Shown: piece by piece, positions 8,381 through 16,651 of the stretch
Layout of the letters: every line of letters starts with the position of its first letter
How positions within the stretch are numbered: the stretch's first letter is position 1
Assembly: GCA_965198725.1 (NCBI GenBank)
Contig: CBDAPX010000001.1
Coordinates: 2,046,001 to 2,110,000, forward strand
DNA: 64,000 nucleotides
Origin: CBDAPX01 sp965198725
GTDB lineage: Bacteria; Pseudomonadota; Alphaproteobacteria; Rhodobacterales; Rhodobacteraceae
Reading direction: 5' to 3'
Notes under the pieces: generated by a model
The model's input: only the letters and a program-made list of their open reading frames with translations
What the model was told of the DNA's origin: nothing
The model's database searches: none
Program-made: the position numbers and the translations under genes

Positions 8381-9130
8381 TCAGGCCGTTTCCAAAGCAC
8401 GTATGATTGGAGCAAAGTCATCGGACTTAAGGCTGGCACCGCCCACGAGTGCCCCATCGACATTGGCGACGGCAAAGATATCGCCGGCATTGGCCGCCTT
8501 CACCGAACCGCCATAAAGCAGCGGGATCAACTGACCCAAAGTGGTGCCATAACGGGTTTCCAATTCGACGCGGATCACGTCATGCACCTCACCGATTTGC
8601 GACAAGGTCGGAATGCGCCCGGTTCCAATGGCCCAGACAGGTTCATAAGCGATAACCACCTGGCCTTCGGGACACTGGTCGGGCAGGGACCCGTCAAGCT
8701 GCGTTCGAATGACATCCAGCGTTTCGCCGGCTTCGCGCTGGTCGAGCGTTTCACCAATGCAAACGATTGCGATCAAATCATTGGCCAGTGCGGCTTCTGT
8801 CTTGGCACGGACGGCGGCGTCGGTTTCCCCATGGTCCTGACGGCGTTCCGAATGGCCCACGATCACATGCGAGCCGCCTGCGTCGCGGATCATGTCGGCG
8901 CTGGTGTCACCGGTATGTGCGCCGCTGGCACTGGCATGGCAATCCTGCGCGCCGATCTGGATCTGCGTATCTTGTACGGTATCCGCCGCGCGATGGATCA
9001 GGCTGGCAGGCGGGCAGATCAAAACATCCACGCCCGGGTTTGGACAGGCTGCATTAAGCGCCGCCAATTCAGACAGAGCCGCCCCCGTGCCGTTCATTTT
9101 CCAGTTTCCGGCGGCGATTTTCTTACGCAT
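8381..9130 (-). CDS. tpiA: Triosephosphate isomerase
   Basis: Interconverts dihydroxyacetone phosphate and glyceraldehyde 3-phosphate, 249 aa, the usual length. Visible active-site motifs: GNWKMN with the catalytic Lys near the N-terminus, IVGHSERR with the electrophilic His, AYEPVWAIGTG with the catalytic Glu, and the phosphate-binding LLYGGSV and LVGGASL. The start was chosen at the ATG giving MRKKIAAGNWKMN; the frame is open 204 bases further upstream but that extension has no family similarity. Divergent from the oxygenase gene with 89 bases between. Confidence 0.97.
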   Translation of the reverse strand: MRKKIAAGNWKMNGTGAALSELAALNAACPNPGVDVLICPPASLIHRAADTVQDTQIQIGAQDCHASASGAHTGDTSADMIRDAGGSHVIVGHSERRQDHGETDAAVRAKTEAALANDLIAIVCIGETLDQREAGETLDVIRTQLDGSLPDQCPEGQVVIAYEPVWAIGTGRIPTLSQIGEVHDVIRVELETRYGTTLGQLIPLLYGGSVKAANAGDIFAVANVDGALVGGASLKSDDFAPIIRALETA

Positions 9131-9219
9131 GAACTGTCCTCTCGATCCCTGCTGAAACCTGTGGTAGCACCCCGCGGCGCAGCACACAATTGTTGCAAGG
9201 ACGCCGAAGGAAAGCAGGC

Positions 9220-10146
9220 ATGACATCTTTGAAAATCCCGGCGCTGGATGCCGCAAAATTGGCGGATCGTGAGCCTGTGCAGATGGCCGAATTGCGTCGT
9301 GCCGTGTCCGAGGTCGGGTTTCTGACCCTGACAAATACCACCTTGTCGACCAAGGATGTCACGGACTTGATTGCGGCTTATCATGCGTTCTTTACCGGGC
9401 CGCCGGACGTTAAGGCGCAGGTGGATATGGCCCGCACCGGCGGCAATCGAGGCTGGGGCGCACCGCAGTCCGAACAGGTCGATCCCAAGGCAAACCCGGA
9501 TTACAAAGAGGCTTTCGATGCCGGGTTTGAGCTGCCCTTTGGGGACAGCTATGCCGCGCGCGACCTAACAGTTTACGCCGCAAACCAGTGGCCCGATGGG
9601 CCATCGGGGTTACGGGCCGAAATCGAAACCTATCTGCCAAAAGCGATGAAGATTGCCCTTGATTTGTTGCGCGCGATTGCCGCGGCGGTGGAATTGCCAG
9701 AGCGATATTTTGATCAGGCCTTTGACCGGCCAATGGCTTTGCTGCGCGGGAACTATTACCCGCAACGACCCGACTGGGCTGGCGCACAGGATTACGGGAT
9801 TGCACCCCACACGGATTACGGGTGTCTGACATTGCTGGCGACGGACGGCACGCCCGGGCTGGACGTTTTGGCCAGCGACGGAACATGGGTGCCGGTAACG
9901 ACAGCACCGGGAACCTTCGTGATCAACTTTGGTGAGATGCTGGAGCTTTGGTCTTCGGGCCGTATCAAGGCAACCGAGCATCGCGTGCAGGGATCAGCCG
10001 CCGAACGGGTGTCCGTTCCGCTGTTTTTCAATCCATCCTATGACACGAATGTCGCCCCGCCCGAGGCGGACACGCCTGTCTTGGCTGGTGATTATCTAGA
10101 GCAGCGGTACCGGGAAACTTACGTTCACTTGCAAAAAGCCGGATGA
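9220..10146 (+). CDS. Isopenicillin N synthase-like 2OG-Fe(II) oxygenase
   Basis: Soluble non-haem iron oxygenase, 308 aa. An N-terminal DIOX_N region (about 1-115) is followed by the 2OG-Fe(II) domain (about 155-265) with iron ligands in PHTDYGCLTLL (HxD) and KATEHRV (distal His), and RVSVPLFF carrying the RxS 2-oxoglutarate site. Substrate unknown; bacterial relatives act on small metabolites or are uncharacterised. The ATG at 9220, preceded by AAGGAAAG, is preferred over the TTG at 9190. Its stop directly abuts the stop of the convergent Fe-S carrier gene. Confidence 0.82.
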   Translation: MTSLKIPALDAAKLADREPVQMAELRRAVSEVGFLTLTNTTLSTKDVTDLIAAYHAFFTGPPDVKAQVDMARTGGNRGWGAPQSEQVDPKANPDYKEAFDAGFELPFGDSYAARDLTVYAANQWPDGPSGLRAEIETYLPKAMKIALDLLRAIAAAVELPERYFDQAFDRPMALLRGNYYPQRPDWAGAQDYGIAPHTDYGCLTLLATDGTPGLDVLASDGTWVPVTTAPGTFVINFGEMLELWSSGRIKATEHRVQGSAAERVSVPLFFNPSYDTNVAPPEADTPVLAGDYLEQRYRETYVHLQKAG

Positions 10147-10497
10147 TCAGCTTTCGGCGAATTTGATCGATTCACCGCATCCGCAAGCGTCAACAACGTT
10201 CGGGTTCTTGAACTTGAACGCCGCTTCCAGCAGCGAGACCTCGTAATCGATCTCTGTTCCAAAGAGAAACATCTGGGCCATCGGGGCAATCATGACGCGC
10301 GCGCCGTCCTGTTCCACGACCTCATCATGCGGATTTTGCTCGGTCACGTATTCCATGGTGTATTCCATGCCCGCACAGCCGCCTTTCTTGACGCCAATGC
10401 GCAGCCCGGCCGAACCGTCACGGGCCATCAGCTTTGAAATCTGAGCCGCCGCCTTGGGCGTCATGGTCACAGCTTGCTTTCCGGGAATGCCGAACAT
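10147..10497 (-). CDS. A-type Fe-S carrier (HesB/IscA/ErpA family)
   Basis: Small Fe-S cluster carrier, 116 aa. The three cluster-binding Cys are present: KKGGCAGMEY, and DACGCGES near the C-terminus. FNPNV-type KNPNVVDACGCG is a family hallmark. The ATG at 10497 follows a good AAAGGAG ribosome-binding site; the upstream extension of the frame is not conserved-looking. Which A-type paralogue it is (SufA, IscA or ErpA-like) cannot be decided here. The SufT-like gene sits about 380 bases upstream on the same strand. Confidence 0.88.
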   Translation of the reverse strand: MFGIPGKQAVTMTPKAAAQISKLMARDGSAGLRIGVKKGGCAGMEYTMEYVTEQNPHDEVVEQDGARVMIAPMAQMFLFGTEIDYEVSLLEAAFKFKNPNVVDACGCGESIKFAES

Positions 10498-10569
10498 GCG
10501 AATACTCCTTTGCCTGCGCAATGTAGGCGCGTGGACAGGCTTGCTCAAGAGGGCAGATCGCACAAATGA

Positions 10570-10595
10570 AAACCGCCCCTGAAGCGGGGCGGTTT
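10570..10595 (-). terminator. Strong hairpin terminator, minus strand
   Basis: AAACCGCCCC and GGGGCGGTTT form a perfect 10-bp stem with a 6-base loop. Read on the minus strand it is followed by TTCATTTG. It lies upstream of the Fe-S carrier start and would end a transcript coming from the right, either from the SufT-like gene or from within 10600-10870. Confidence 0.68.
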
Positions 10596-10879
10596 GCGGG
10601 GTCAAAAGGCTATCGGGGGGGACAGCTTGTCATTTGTGACCCAATATGCGCCCCATTTGCGCGAAAATACGCGGCGGTGGGATGAGCCGTTCGATCTGAT
10701 GTGTCGCATGGCCATGTGCGATACTGGACGTCACCGTCCGTCAAATTGTCCGACCTCTGCGTGCGCGAAAGGTAGTCGACGCTGTGTGACGGTCGGAAAA
10801 CAGATGCGTAACGCAAAGGTAAAAGATTTGTCACAAGCCAATGATTTATGTGGATAACTGCGCTTTACGCGCATGTCGC
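10596..10879. other. Unassigned intergenic stretch (part of the 382-base gap 10498-10879)
   Basis: No open frame here resembles a protein; the one 74-codon minus-strand frame has no recognisable composition or motif. TCCGACC (10748-10754 region) and GGTCGGA (10792-10798 region) could pair over a long loop, and the block ends at the strong hairpin 10570-10595. It could be an untranslated trailer or hold a small RNA. Nothing more can be supported. Confidence 0.4.
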
Positions 10880-11242
10880 CTACATAAACCCAAGCTCTAG
10901 CCGCGCTTCATCCGACATCATGTCCATGCCCCAGGGTGGCTCCCATGTCAGTTGGACATCCACCTGCTTGATCCCAGGCAAAGGTTCAATCGCATCTGCC
11001 AACCATCCCGGCATTTCACCGGCGACAGGACAACCCGGTGCCGTTAAGGTCATGATGACCCGCACTTCGTTCTCTGCGTTGATGTCGATCGTGTAGATCA
11101 GGCCAAGCTCATAAATATTCACCGGAATTTCCGGATCATACACCGTGCGGCAGGCCTCGACGACCTGATCATAAAGCGGGTGGTCCGTGCTGGATGGCGC
11201 AATCAACGGCGCACCTTCCATCGGTTCGGGCGTGTGGGTCAT
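10880..11242 (-). CDS. SufT-like Fe-S assembly protein (MIP18/DUF59)
   Basis: 120-aa single-domain protein of the MIP18/DUF59 family, which acts in Fe-S cluster maturation or carriage. Typical motifs: YDPEIPVNIYELGLIY near residue 40, a MTLTAPGCPVAGEMP segment with the conserved Cys, and VQLTWEPPWGMDMMS near the C-terminus. The PaaD/SufT subgroup fits the C-terminal WEPPW. It is separated from the A-type carrier downstream by a long untranslated gap and a hairpin, so the two are not clearly one operon. Confidence 0.85.
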   Translation of the reverse strand: MTHTPEPMEGAPLIAPSSTDHPLYDQVVEACRTVYDPEIPVNIYELGLIYTIDINAENEVRVIMTLTAPGCPVAGEMPGWLADAIEPLPGIKQVDVQLTWEPPWGMDMMSDEARLELGFM

Positions 11243-11351
11243 GTCAACCTCGGGATATTTGTTGACTGTTAATATAAGGAACCTGATGTCAGCGTCCAGA
11301 CCACACGGGCATGCCTTTGCAGATCACGTGAGGAAAGGCGCTGACCGCAAT

Positions 11352-11627
11352 TTAGTCGTTAATGTCGTCCTTGATGATTTTGACCTGACCCTTGGGCAGG
11401 GCAAAGACCCGACGAAGTACAAGCCATGAGATCAGCGACAGGGCTGCAAAGATCAAGAGCGACAGGGGCAGGGACATCGCGAGGCCAAGGTTCAGCATCA
11501 AAAGCGTCATCGCCAGCGCGCCAATCGCAAAACCCAGAAAGACAAAGCCGGGGACCAGCACCTCCAGAATGCCGAGGATCAACGCTGCTGACAGCCATAC
11601 CCACCAAAGGGTCCAAAACTCAGTCAT
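11352..11627 (-). CDS. NfeD-family membrane protein
   Basis: 91-aa integral membrane protein with two or three hydrophobic helices (FWTLWWVWLSAALILGILEV, FVFLGFAIGALAMTLLML, LSLLIFAALSLISWLVLR) and a short charged tail. It corresponds to the short, truncated NfeD class (NfeD1b-like membrane part) that normally partners a stomatin/SPFH protein. Its ATG overlaps the stop of the SPFH gene as ATGA, so the pair is translationally coupled. Confidence 0.82.
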   Translation of the reverse strand: MTEFWTLWWVWLSAALILGILEVLVPGFVFLGFAIGALAMTLLMLNLGLAMSLPLSLLIFAALSLISWLVLRRVFALPKGQVKIIKDDIND

Positions 11628-12517
11628 GAGCGTCCTCCTTTCAGCATGGAAAAGGCATCTCCGAACGCCTCAATTGCGTTAGCGGGAAGCACGATGGTTT
11701 GCTTGCCGTCGCCGTTGCCAAGCGCATTCAGCGCTTCAACCTGTTTCAGCGCGACCTGATACTGCGCCGCTTCGATCCCGTTTTCGCGAATGGCCTTGGC
11801 AACCACTTCGGTGGCATATGCCTCGGCTTCGGCTTCGATCCGGCGCGCCTTGGCCGATTGTTCGGCCGCATAAAGCTCTGCATCTGCTGCCAGTTCTACC
11901 GACCGCTTCTGACCTTCGGCCTCTGTGACCTGCGCGCGACGGGCGCGTTCGGCGTTCAGCTTCTGCAACATCGCCTCGCGCGTGGCCATGTCCAGATTAA
12001 CGTCCAACAGCTCTGCCCGGGTGACCTCGATCCCCCTGTCATCGACCACTGCCAGTAGGCTGTCCTTAATGGTTTTGGTCAGTGTCGAGCGGTTCGATTG
12101 CACCTCGTCCAGCTCCATCTGACCGATTTCAGATCGCACGATGCCGGCCACCGTCGTCGAAATCGCCGCGTCGACATCGCGGATGCGGTAGACGGTTTTT
12201 TCCGGTTCAATGATCCGGAAAAAGACCGAGGTATCGACCTGTACCAGAACGTTGTCGGCGGTGATGGCATCCTGGCTCATCGTCGGCAATTGGCGTTCCA
12301 GAATGGAAATCTGGTGTTTAAAGACATCGATGAACGGTACGGTAAAGTTGATCCCGGGCCCAAGGATCGCATGCAAACGCCCAAAACGCTCGACCACGTA
12401 TTTTTCCGATTGCGGAACGATGCGGACGCCTTTGAGTATGACCACAATCAGGAAAATCGCACCCAGTACATAGACCAGGTTGGACGAAATCAGGTCGAGC
12501 AGAATGTCCTCGTTCAT
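11624..12517 (-). CDS. qmcA: SPFH/Band 7 membrane protein (QmcA, paraslipin type)
   Basis: Membrane-anchored stomatin-like protein, 297 aa. One N-terminal helix (about 12-30, VYVLGAIFLIVVILKGV) is followed by the Band 7 domain (about 30-190; VPQSEKYVVERFGRL, GINFTVPFID, DAITADNVLVQVDTSVFFRI) and a long Ala/Glu-rich coiled coil (about 190-260; ERARRAQVTEAEGQKRS). Such proteins form ring-shaped membrane scaffolds that influence protease and membrane quality control. The downstream nfeD-like gene overlaps it, the standard arrangement. Confidence 0.88.
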   Translation of the reverse strand: MNEDILLDLISSNLVYVLGAIFLIVVILKGVRIVPQSEKYVVERFGRLHAILGPGINFTVPFIDVFKHQISILERQLPTMSQDAITADNVLVQVDTSVFFRIIEPEKTVYRIRDVDAAISTTVAGIVRSEIGQMELDEVQSNRSTLTKTIKDSLLAVVDDRGIEVTRAELLDVNLDMATREAMLQKLNAERARRAQVTEAEGQKRSVELAADAELYAAEQSAKARRIEAEAEAYATEVVAKAIRENGIEAAQYQVALKQVEALNALGNGDGKQTIVLPANAIEAFGDAFSMLKGGRS

Positions 12518-12653
12518 AATGTTAATCCTTTTTACTCTTTACAGAGATATTTGAACGGTTGGTCAATTTTTCAAGCCTTTATGGCGTGAATTGCCACGAT
12601 GTCGCGTGCGGTTGTACGCAATATCAAGTTCTACGGTTTGATGCGGAGTTGGT

Positions 12654-14711
12654 TCAATTCGATCCATCGGTCTGGGCGTCCGAAAGGTCGCCGGTGGCCC
12701 AAGAACACCCTTCAGGAGGCGCGATCGGAACGATATCCGCCAACCCACGTGGGGCGTTGAATTGCCACATATCGGCAAATCGCCGGGTCACATCCCGGTC
12801 AGGTTTCTTTTCGGCCCAACCGCGCCACATGGCGAAAAACGTTTCATCTTCCAAAGGAGCACCATTGTTGGCCTCACGTGCCCAAACCCATTGGCAAGGA
12901 GTGCCCATACGGTCTTCAAACTCTGGCGTGACGAAAACCGATGCGTCGAGGAATGCGTTGCGAAAATCAGTTTTCTCGTCGGTCGTGATCCCGCGCATAT
13001 CCAGATTGCGCAGCGCACCACCGTCATTGACGGCGCCGCGCATATCTACCCCGTTAAACTCCCCTTCGTCTTGGTTGAACGAAATCAGGCTGAAGCTGAG
13101 GGTGCTGTTTTCAAAATTCGTACCTAGCATCCCCGAGTTGGAAAACTCGACCCACCGCAGGTTCGCATCTTGAAAATCAGTTTGGAACAGCGCGGAGTTT
13201 ACGAATTCGCTGCTGCTCAAATCTGAACCCGACATATCCGTTAAGCTCAACGTCGCGTTTTCGAATTGCGCTCGTATGCCAAGAATGCCCCGCAGGTTTG
13301 ACAAAATGAGTGTGGCATTATCCAAGCGCGCACCTGACAAGTTAGCGCCCTCCAATCGCGCCTCGCGGAATTCGGCAAACTGGAGCTCTGCAAAGTTCAG
13401 GTCGGCACCGTTCAACGTGGCATCGGTCAAATTGACCCGTTCCATCTGTGCGTGCGTCAGGTTTGCACCGTCCAGTTGCGCCTTTTGGAAGTCTATGCCG
13501 GTCAGGGCGGCGGCCCTCAGATCGGCGTTGCGCAAATCGCGGTTGCGCATGTCAGGTTTAACCAATGCTTCAACTTGCGCGTCTCTGAATCCCTTCCATT
13601 TTTGGGTGAATTCGACATCGGCGGTCTCAAAATATTCGCGGCACCGCGCCGTTACCAACGGTTGCGCGCGTTCTTTGCACCAGCTGAGCCGCTCGTCCAA
13701 CTGGAAAGACGGCGTTTCCGTGCCTTTGCTGGGCAGACGGCCACAGACAAGGGGTGGGTGACCAACGCGTTTGCACCAATCTGCGCGGTACTTGACGCGA
13801 GACACGTTCGGATCGTTCTGATCCGGTGGCAGAACCGAAAACTGCGCTTCGGCCAATTTCGGTGCGGCGGCAAAAAGCCGGGCGCGCAGCCAGCGGGGTG
13901 TTTGGTCCGGTAGGTCAAAGCTGTCATCGCTGATGGCCTCAAGCTGGTCGTCCAAAGATTCGTAAACGGTGATAATCAGGTCCTGATGCGGGCCACGGGG
14001 CAATCCTTTGGTCGCCAAATACCCATAGCCGATGATCAGCAGAGTAAGCGGCAATGCGCGGTATAGCATTTCTTGGCGATCAGCGCTGGCCACCTTGCGC
14101 TCGCTGTCTGTGTCCTGCTCCATCTTTTGCCAAGTGATGCAGCCAACAACGATCGACGACATGAAGCACAGACCACTAAGGAGCGTGAGCCAAAAACTGT
14201 GGAAGACGAAAGTATTGGTCCAAATCGATCCCAAAACGAACGGGCCTGCGATCCAGATCAGCGTGATGGTGACCCAGTCGGCGAAACGATCCAGCGCACG
14301 TTGATCAATGGCGCGGCGGTCATGGCGTCTGAGGATAAGATCGTTCAACAACCACGGCTTGATGCGCCGTTCCAGCGAAATGCCGTTGCTGGCTGGCTTG
14401 GGCGCGACCAGCGCCTCGGACACTTTCCGAACATGCAAATGCAAGTAGACGTACAAGGCCAGACCCAGCACAGGTGAGAAGACAAAGAAACTGGCTGTGG
14501 GGATCGAGATATTGACCAACGGAACCTGGGTCTTTTGGGATCGGATAAAGAAATCCGCGTCCCCGACACTCAGCACCGTAACATATGCAAAGACCAGGTA
14601 TGCCAACAACCCAAACCAATTGACCCGACCGGCATCGGTCAGCGCGTCGATCCGTTCGATCTTTTGTTCTTCAGTTTCCTTGGCGACTTCGTCAGGTTTC
14701 AAACCGGCCAT
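12654..14711 (-). CDS. Membrane-anchored pentapeptide-repeat protein
   Basis: 685 aa. The N-terminal third is membrane-associated: hydrophobic stretches near residues 33-53, 75-95, 155-195 and 220-240, separated by charged loops. A soluble spacer follows. Residues of about 385-560 form a pentapeptide-repeat region of the A(D/N)Lxx kind (RDLRNADLRAAAL, LDGANLTHAQ, LNGADLNFAEL, LEGANLSGARL), expected to fold as a right-handed beta helix. The C-terminal about 100 residues are non-repetitive with several Trp. The ATG at 14711 is preferred to an upstream TTG. Function unknown; the membrane module plus repeats suggests a signalling or scaffold role rather than gyrase mimicry. Confidence 0.75.
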   Translation of the reverse strand: MAGLKPDEVAKETEEQKIERIDALTDAGRVNWFGLLAYLVFAYVTVLSVGDADFFIRSQKTQVPLVNISIPTASFFVFSPVLGLALYVYLHLHVRKVSEALVAPKPASNGISLERRIKPWLLNDLILRRHDRRAIDQRALDRFADWVTITLIWIAGPFVLGSIWTNTFVFHSFWLTLLSGLCFMSSIVVGCITWQKMEQDTDSERKVASADRQEMLYRALPLTLLIIGYGYLATKGLPRGPHQDLIITVYESLDDQLEAISDDSFDLPDQTPRWLRARLFAAAPKLAEAQFSVLPPDQNDPNVSRVKYRADWCKRVGHPPLVCGRLPSKGTETPSFQLDERLSWCKERAQPLVTARCREYFETADVEFTQKWKGFRDAQVEALVKPDMRNRDLRNADLRAAALTGIDFQKAQLDGANLTHAQMERVNLTDATLNGADLNFAELQFAEFREARLEGANLSGARLDNATLILSNLRGILGIRAQFENATLSLTDMSGSDLSSSEFVNSALFQTDFQDANLRWVEFSNSGMLGTNFENSTLSFSLISFNQDEGEFNGVDMRGAVNDGGALRNLDMRGITTDEKTDFRNAFLDASVFVTPEFEDRMGTPCQWVWAREANNGAPLEDETFFAMWRGWAEKKPDRDVTRRFADMWQFNAPRGLADIVPIAPPEGCSWATGDLSDAQTDGSN

Positions 14712-14816
14712 GATCAAATTGTGATGTCATTTCAAATGCCGAAATTATGGTCCTATTGGGTGTGAAAGTCCATTGAAGTCTGGCCAAACCCAGTCGTTTA
14801 GCCGTAAGGGGCGCGC

Positions 14817-15947
14817 ATGACGGACAGATTTTCTTTTTCCCTGAACGCCACGGATGGCAAGGCCCGCACGGGCGCAATCTCAACGCCGCGCGGTGACATT
14901 CGCACGCCGGCGTTCATGCCTGTGGGCACGGCAGCGACGGTCAAGGCGATGCTGCCCGAAAGTGTACGCGCCACAGGGGCCGATATCCTGTTGGGCAACA
15001 CATACCATCTGATGTTACGCCCAACGGCAGAGCGGATTGCCCGGTTGGGGGGATTGCACGGATTCATGAATTGGGAGCGGCCGATCCTCACGGATTCTGG
15101 TGGATTTCAGGTGATGAGCCTCGCCGAACTGCGCAAGTTGACGGAAAAAGGCGTAACGTTCCGGTCCCATATTGACGGCTCGCGCCATGAGCTGACGCCC
15201 GAACGGTCCATGGAAATTCAGCTGCTACTCGGGTCGGACATCGTCATGTGTTTTGATGAATGCCCGGCCTTGCCTGCGGATCGGGACCGCATCGCCGGCA
15301 GCATGCGGCTTTCTATGCGCTGGGCGGATCGGTCGCGTGAAGCTTTTGGGGATCGGCCGGGTCACGCGCTCTTTGGTATTCAGCAGGGCGGTCTGGAGCA
15401 GGATTTCCGGCAAGAGAGCGCGGAGGCGCTGACATCCATCGGATTTGATGGCTATGCGGTTGGGGGGCTGGCAGTCGGTGAAGGGCAGGAGGCCATGTTC
15501 GGTGTTCTGGATTTTGCGCCGGATATGCTGCCGGTCGACAAACCGCGCTATTTGATGGGGGTGGGTAAGCCCGACGATATCGTCGGCGCGGTCAAGCGCG
15601 GGATCGACATGATGGATTGCGTTTTGCCGTCGCGATCGGGTCGGACCGGTCAGGCTTTCACCCGGAGCGGCGTCGTCAACATCAAGAATGCGCGCCACGC
15701 GGAAGATCCGCGACCTTTGGATGAGGATTGTACATGCCCGGCCTGCACCGGGTATTCCCGAGCCTATCTGCACCATGTGTTTCGATCCAATGAGATGATC
15801 TCTGGCATGCTGTTGACCTGGCACAACCTGCATTATTTTCAGGAGCTTATGTCGGGTATGCGGGAAGCGATTGCGGCCGGCCGGTTTGTCGAATGGGAAG
15901 CGGCGTTCCATGCCATGCGTGCAGAGGGCGACATTCCGCCGTTGTGA
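14817..15947 (+). CDS. tgt: tRNA-guanine transglycosylase (queuine tRNA-ribosyltransferase)
   Basis: Exchanges guanine-34 for preQ1 in GUN-anticodon tRNAs during queuosine synthesis, 376 aa, full length. Motifs: FMPVGTAATVKAM at the N-terminus, LTDSGGFQVMSL with the catalytic Asp region, MCFDECPALP, AVGGLAVGE, and a zinc site CTCPACTGYSRAYLHH. Start ATG at 14817. The small membrane-protein gene and lon follow on the same strand but with gaps of 180 and 227 bases, so they probably have separate promoters. Confidence 0.96.
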   Translation: MTDRFSFSLNATDGKARTGAISTPRGDIRTPAFMPVGTAATVKAMLPESVRATGADILLGNTYHLMLRPTAERIARLGGLHGFMNWERPILTDSGGFQVMSLAELRKLTEKGVTFRSHIDGSRHELTPERSMEIQLLLGSDIVMCFDECPALPADRDRIAGSMRLSMRWADRSREAFGDRPGHALFGIQQGGLEQDFRQESAEALTSIGFDGYAVGGLAVGEGQEAMFGVLDFAPDMLPVDKPRYLMGVGKPDDIVGAVKRGIDMMDCVLPSRSGRTGQAFTRSGVVNIKNARHAEDPRPLDEDCTCPACTGYSRAYLHHVFRSNEMISGMLLTWHNLHYFQELMSGMREAIAAGRFVEWEAAFHAMRAEGDIPPL

Positions 15948-16127
15948 TGGCGGGACGCCGCTCCTGCTGCGCAGATCGCCCCGCCCGCCATCCCACTGCG
16001 GGTTGGTTGAAACACAGGTCACCGAAAGCTCATTGCGCGAGTCAGGAACGTGTAAACTGGACGGTTTTTGTTTCAGTGAGGACCGGCTAAGTGAAGGGCA
16101 ACCGAGGGTCCGGAGAGTGAGTTTGAT

Positions 16128-16424
16128 ATGGCCTTGTTAGCTGGTGTTTCTGTTTTGGCTTTTGTGCTGGGGAGTGTGATGCCCTTGCGTTGGGGTGTTT
16201 TTGGGTATTTGGGTGCCGCGGCTTTGGTATTTGCGGTGCAGGTCGGTATCAACGCCGCGACCGGTTTTGCGGGGGCCAGCATCGAGGAAAGCCTCTTGCT
16301 CTTTAACGGCTCTTGGGCATCCTATATCGGCTTCAATCTGCAGATTTCGTACCGCGCATTTGCGCTGCCATTGCTGGCCTTGGCCGTGCCACTGATGTTT
16401 CGCCTGTCCCGCCAGATCGCTTAA
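16128..16424 (+). CDS. Small integral membrane protein, unknown function
   Basis: 98 aa with three likely helices: residues 3-23 (LLAGVSVLAFVLGSVMPL), 24-45 (WGVFGYLGAAALVFAVQVGI) and 75-93 (AFALPLLALAVPLMFRL). I do not recognise a family. The codon usage matches its neighbours and it lies in the tgt-lon gap on the same strand. The start is chosen as the ATG that opens the hydrophobic segment; a GAGAGTGAG sequence precedes it. Confidence 0.55.
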   Translation: MALLAGVSVLAFVLGSVMPLRWGVFGYLGAAALVFAVQVGINAATGFAGASIEESLLLFNGSWASYIGFNLQISYRAFALPLLALAVPLMFRLSRQIA

Positions 16425-16544
16425 CCATCGCGCATCCTCGCGGAATTCTGATGACGCGTTAAGCCTGATCCCATTTCGGCGCATTTGGTGCCTTGCCCTT
16501 CGTCAAACTGCGGGTCATGGTGCCGGGTAACGTAACAGGCATGG

Positions 16545-16573
16545 TTGAAATTGCAGGGTCGGTGCCCCACTTT
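16545..16573 (+). promoter_or_regulatory. Heat-shock (RpoH) promoter of lon
   Basis: TTGAAA at 16545-16550, a 14-base spacer, then CCCCACTTT at 16565-16573. This matches the sigma-32 consensus (CTTGAAA, 11-15 bases, CCCCATNT) closely. It lies about 80 bases upstream of the lon start, the expected place for heat-shock control of Lon. Confidence 0.78.
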
Positions 16574-16651
16574 GTCAGTCCATGACCGGAGACGGCCAAG
16601 CGTTGCCTTTGAGAGGGACCAGAGCCGTCTTGCCAATGATAAGGATAGAGC

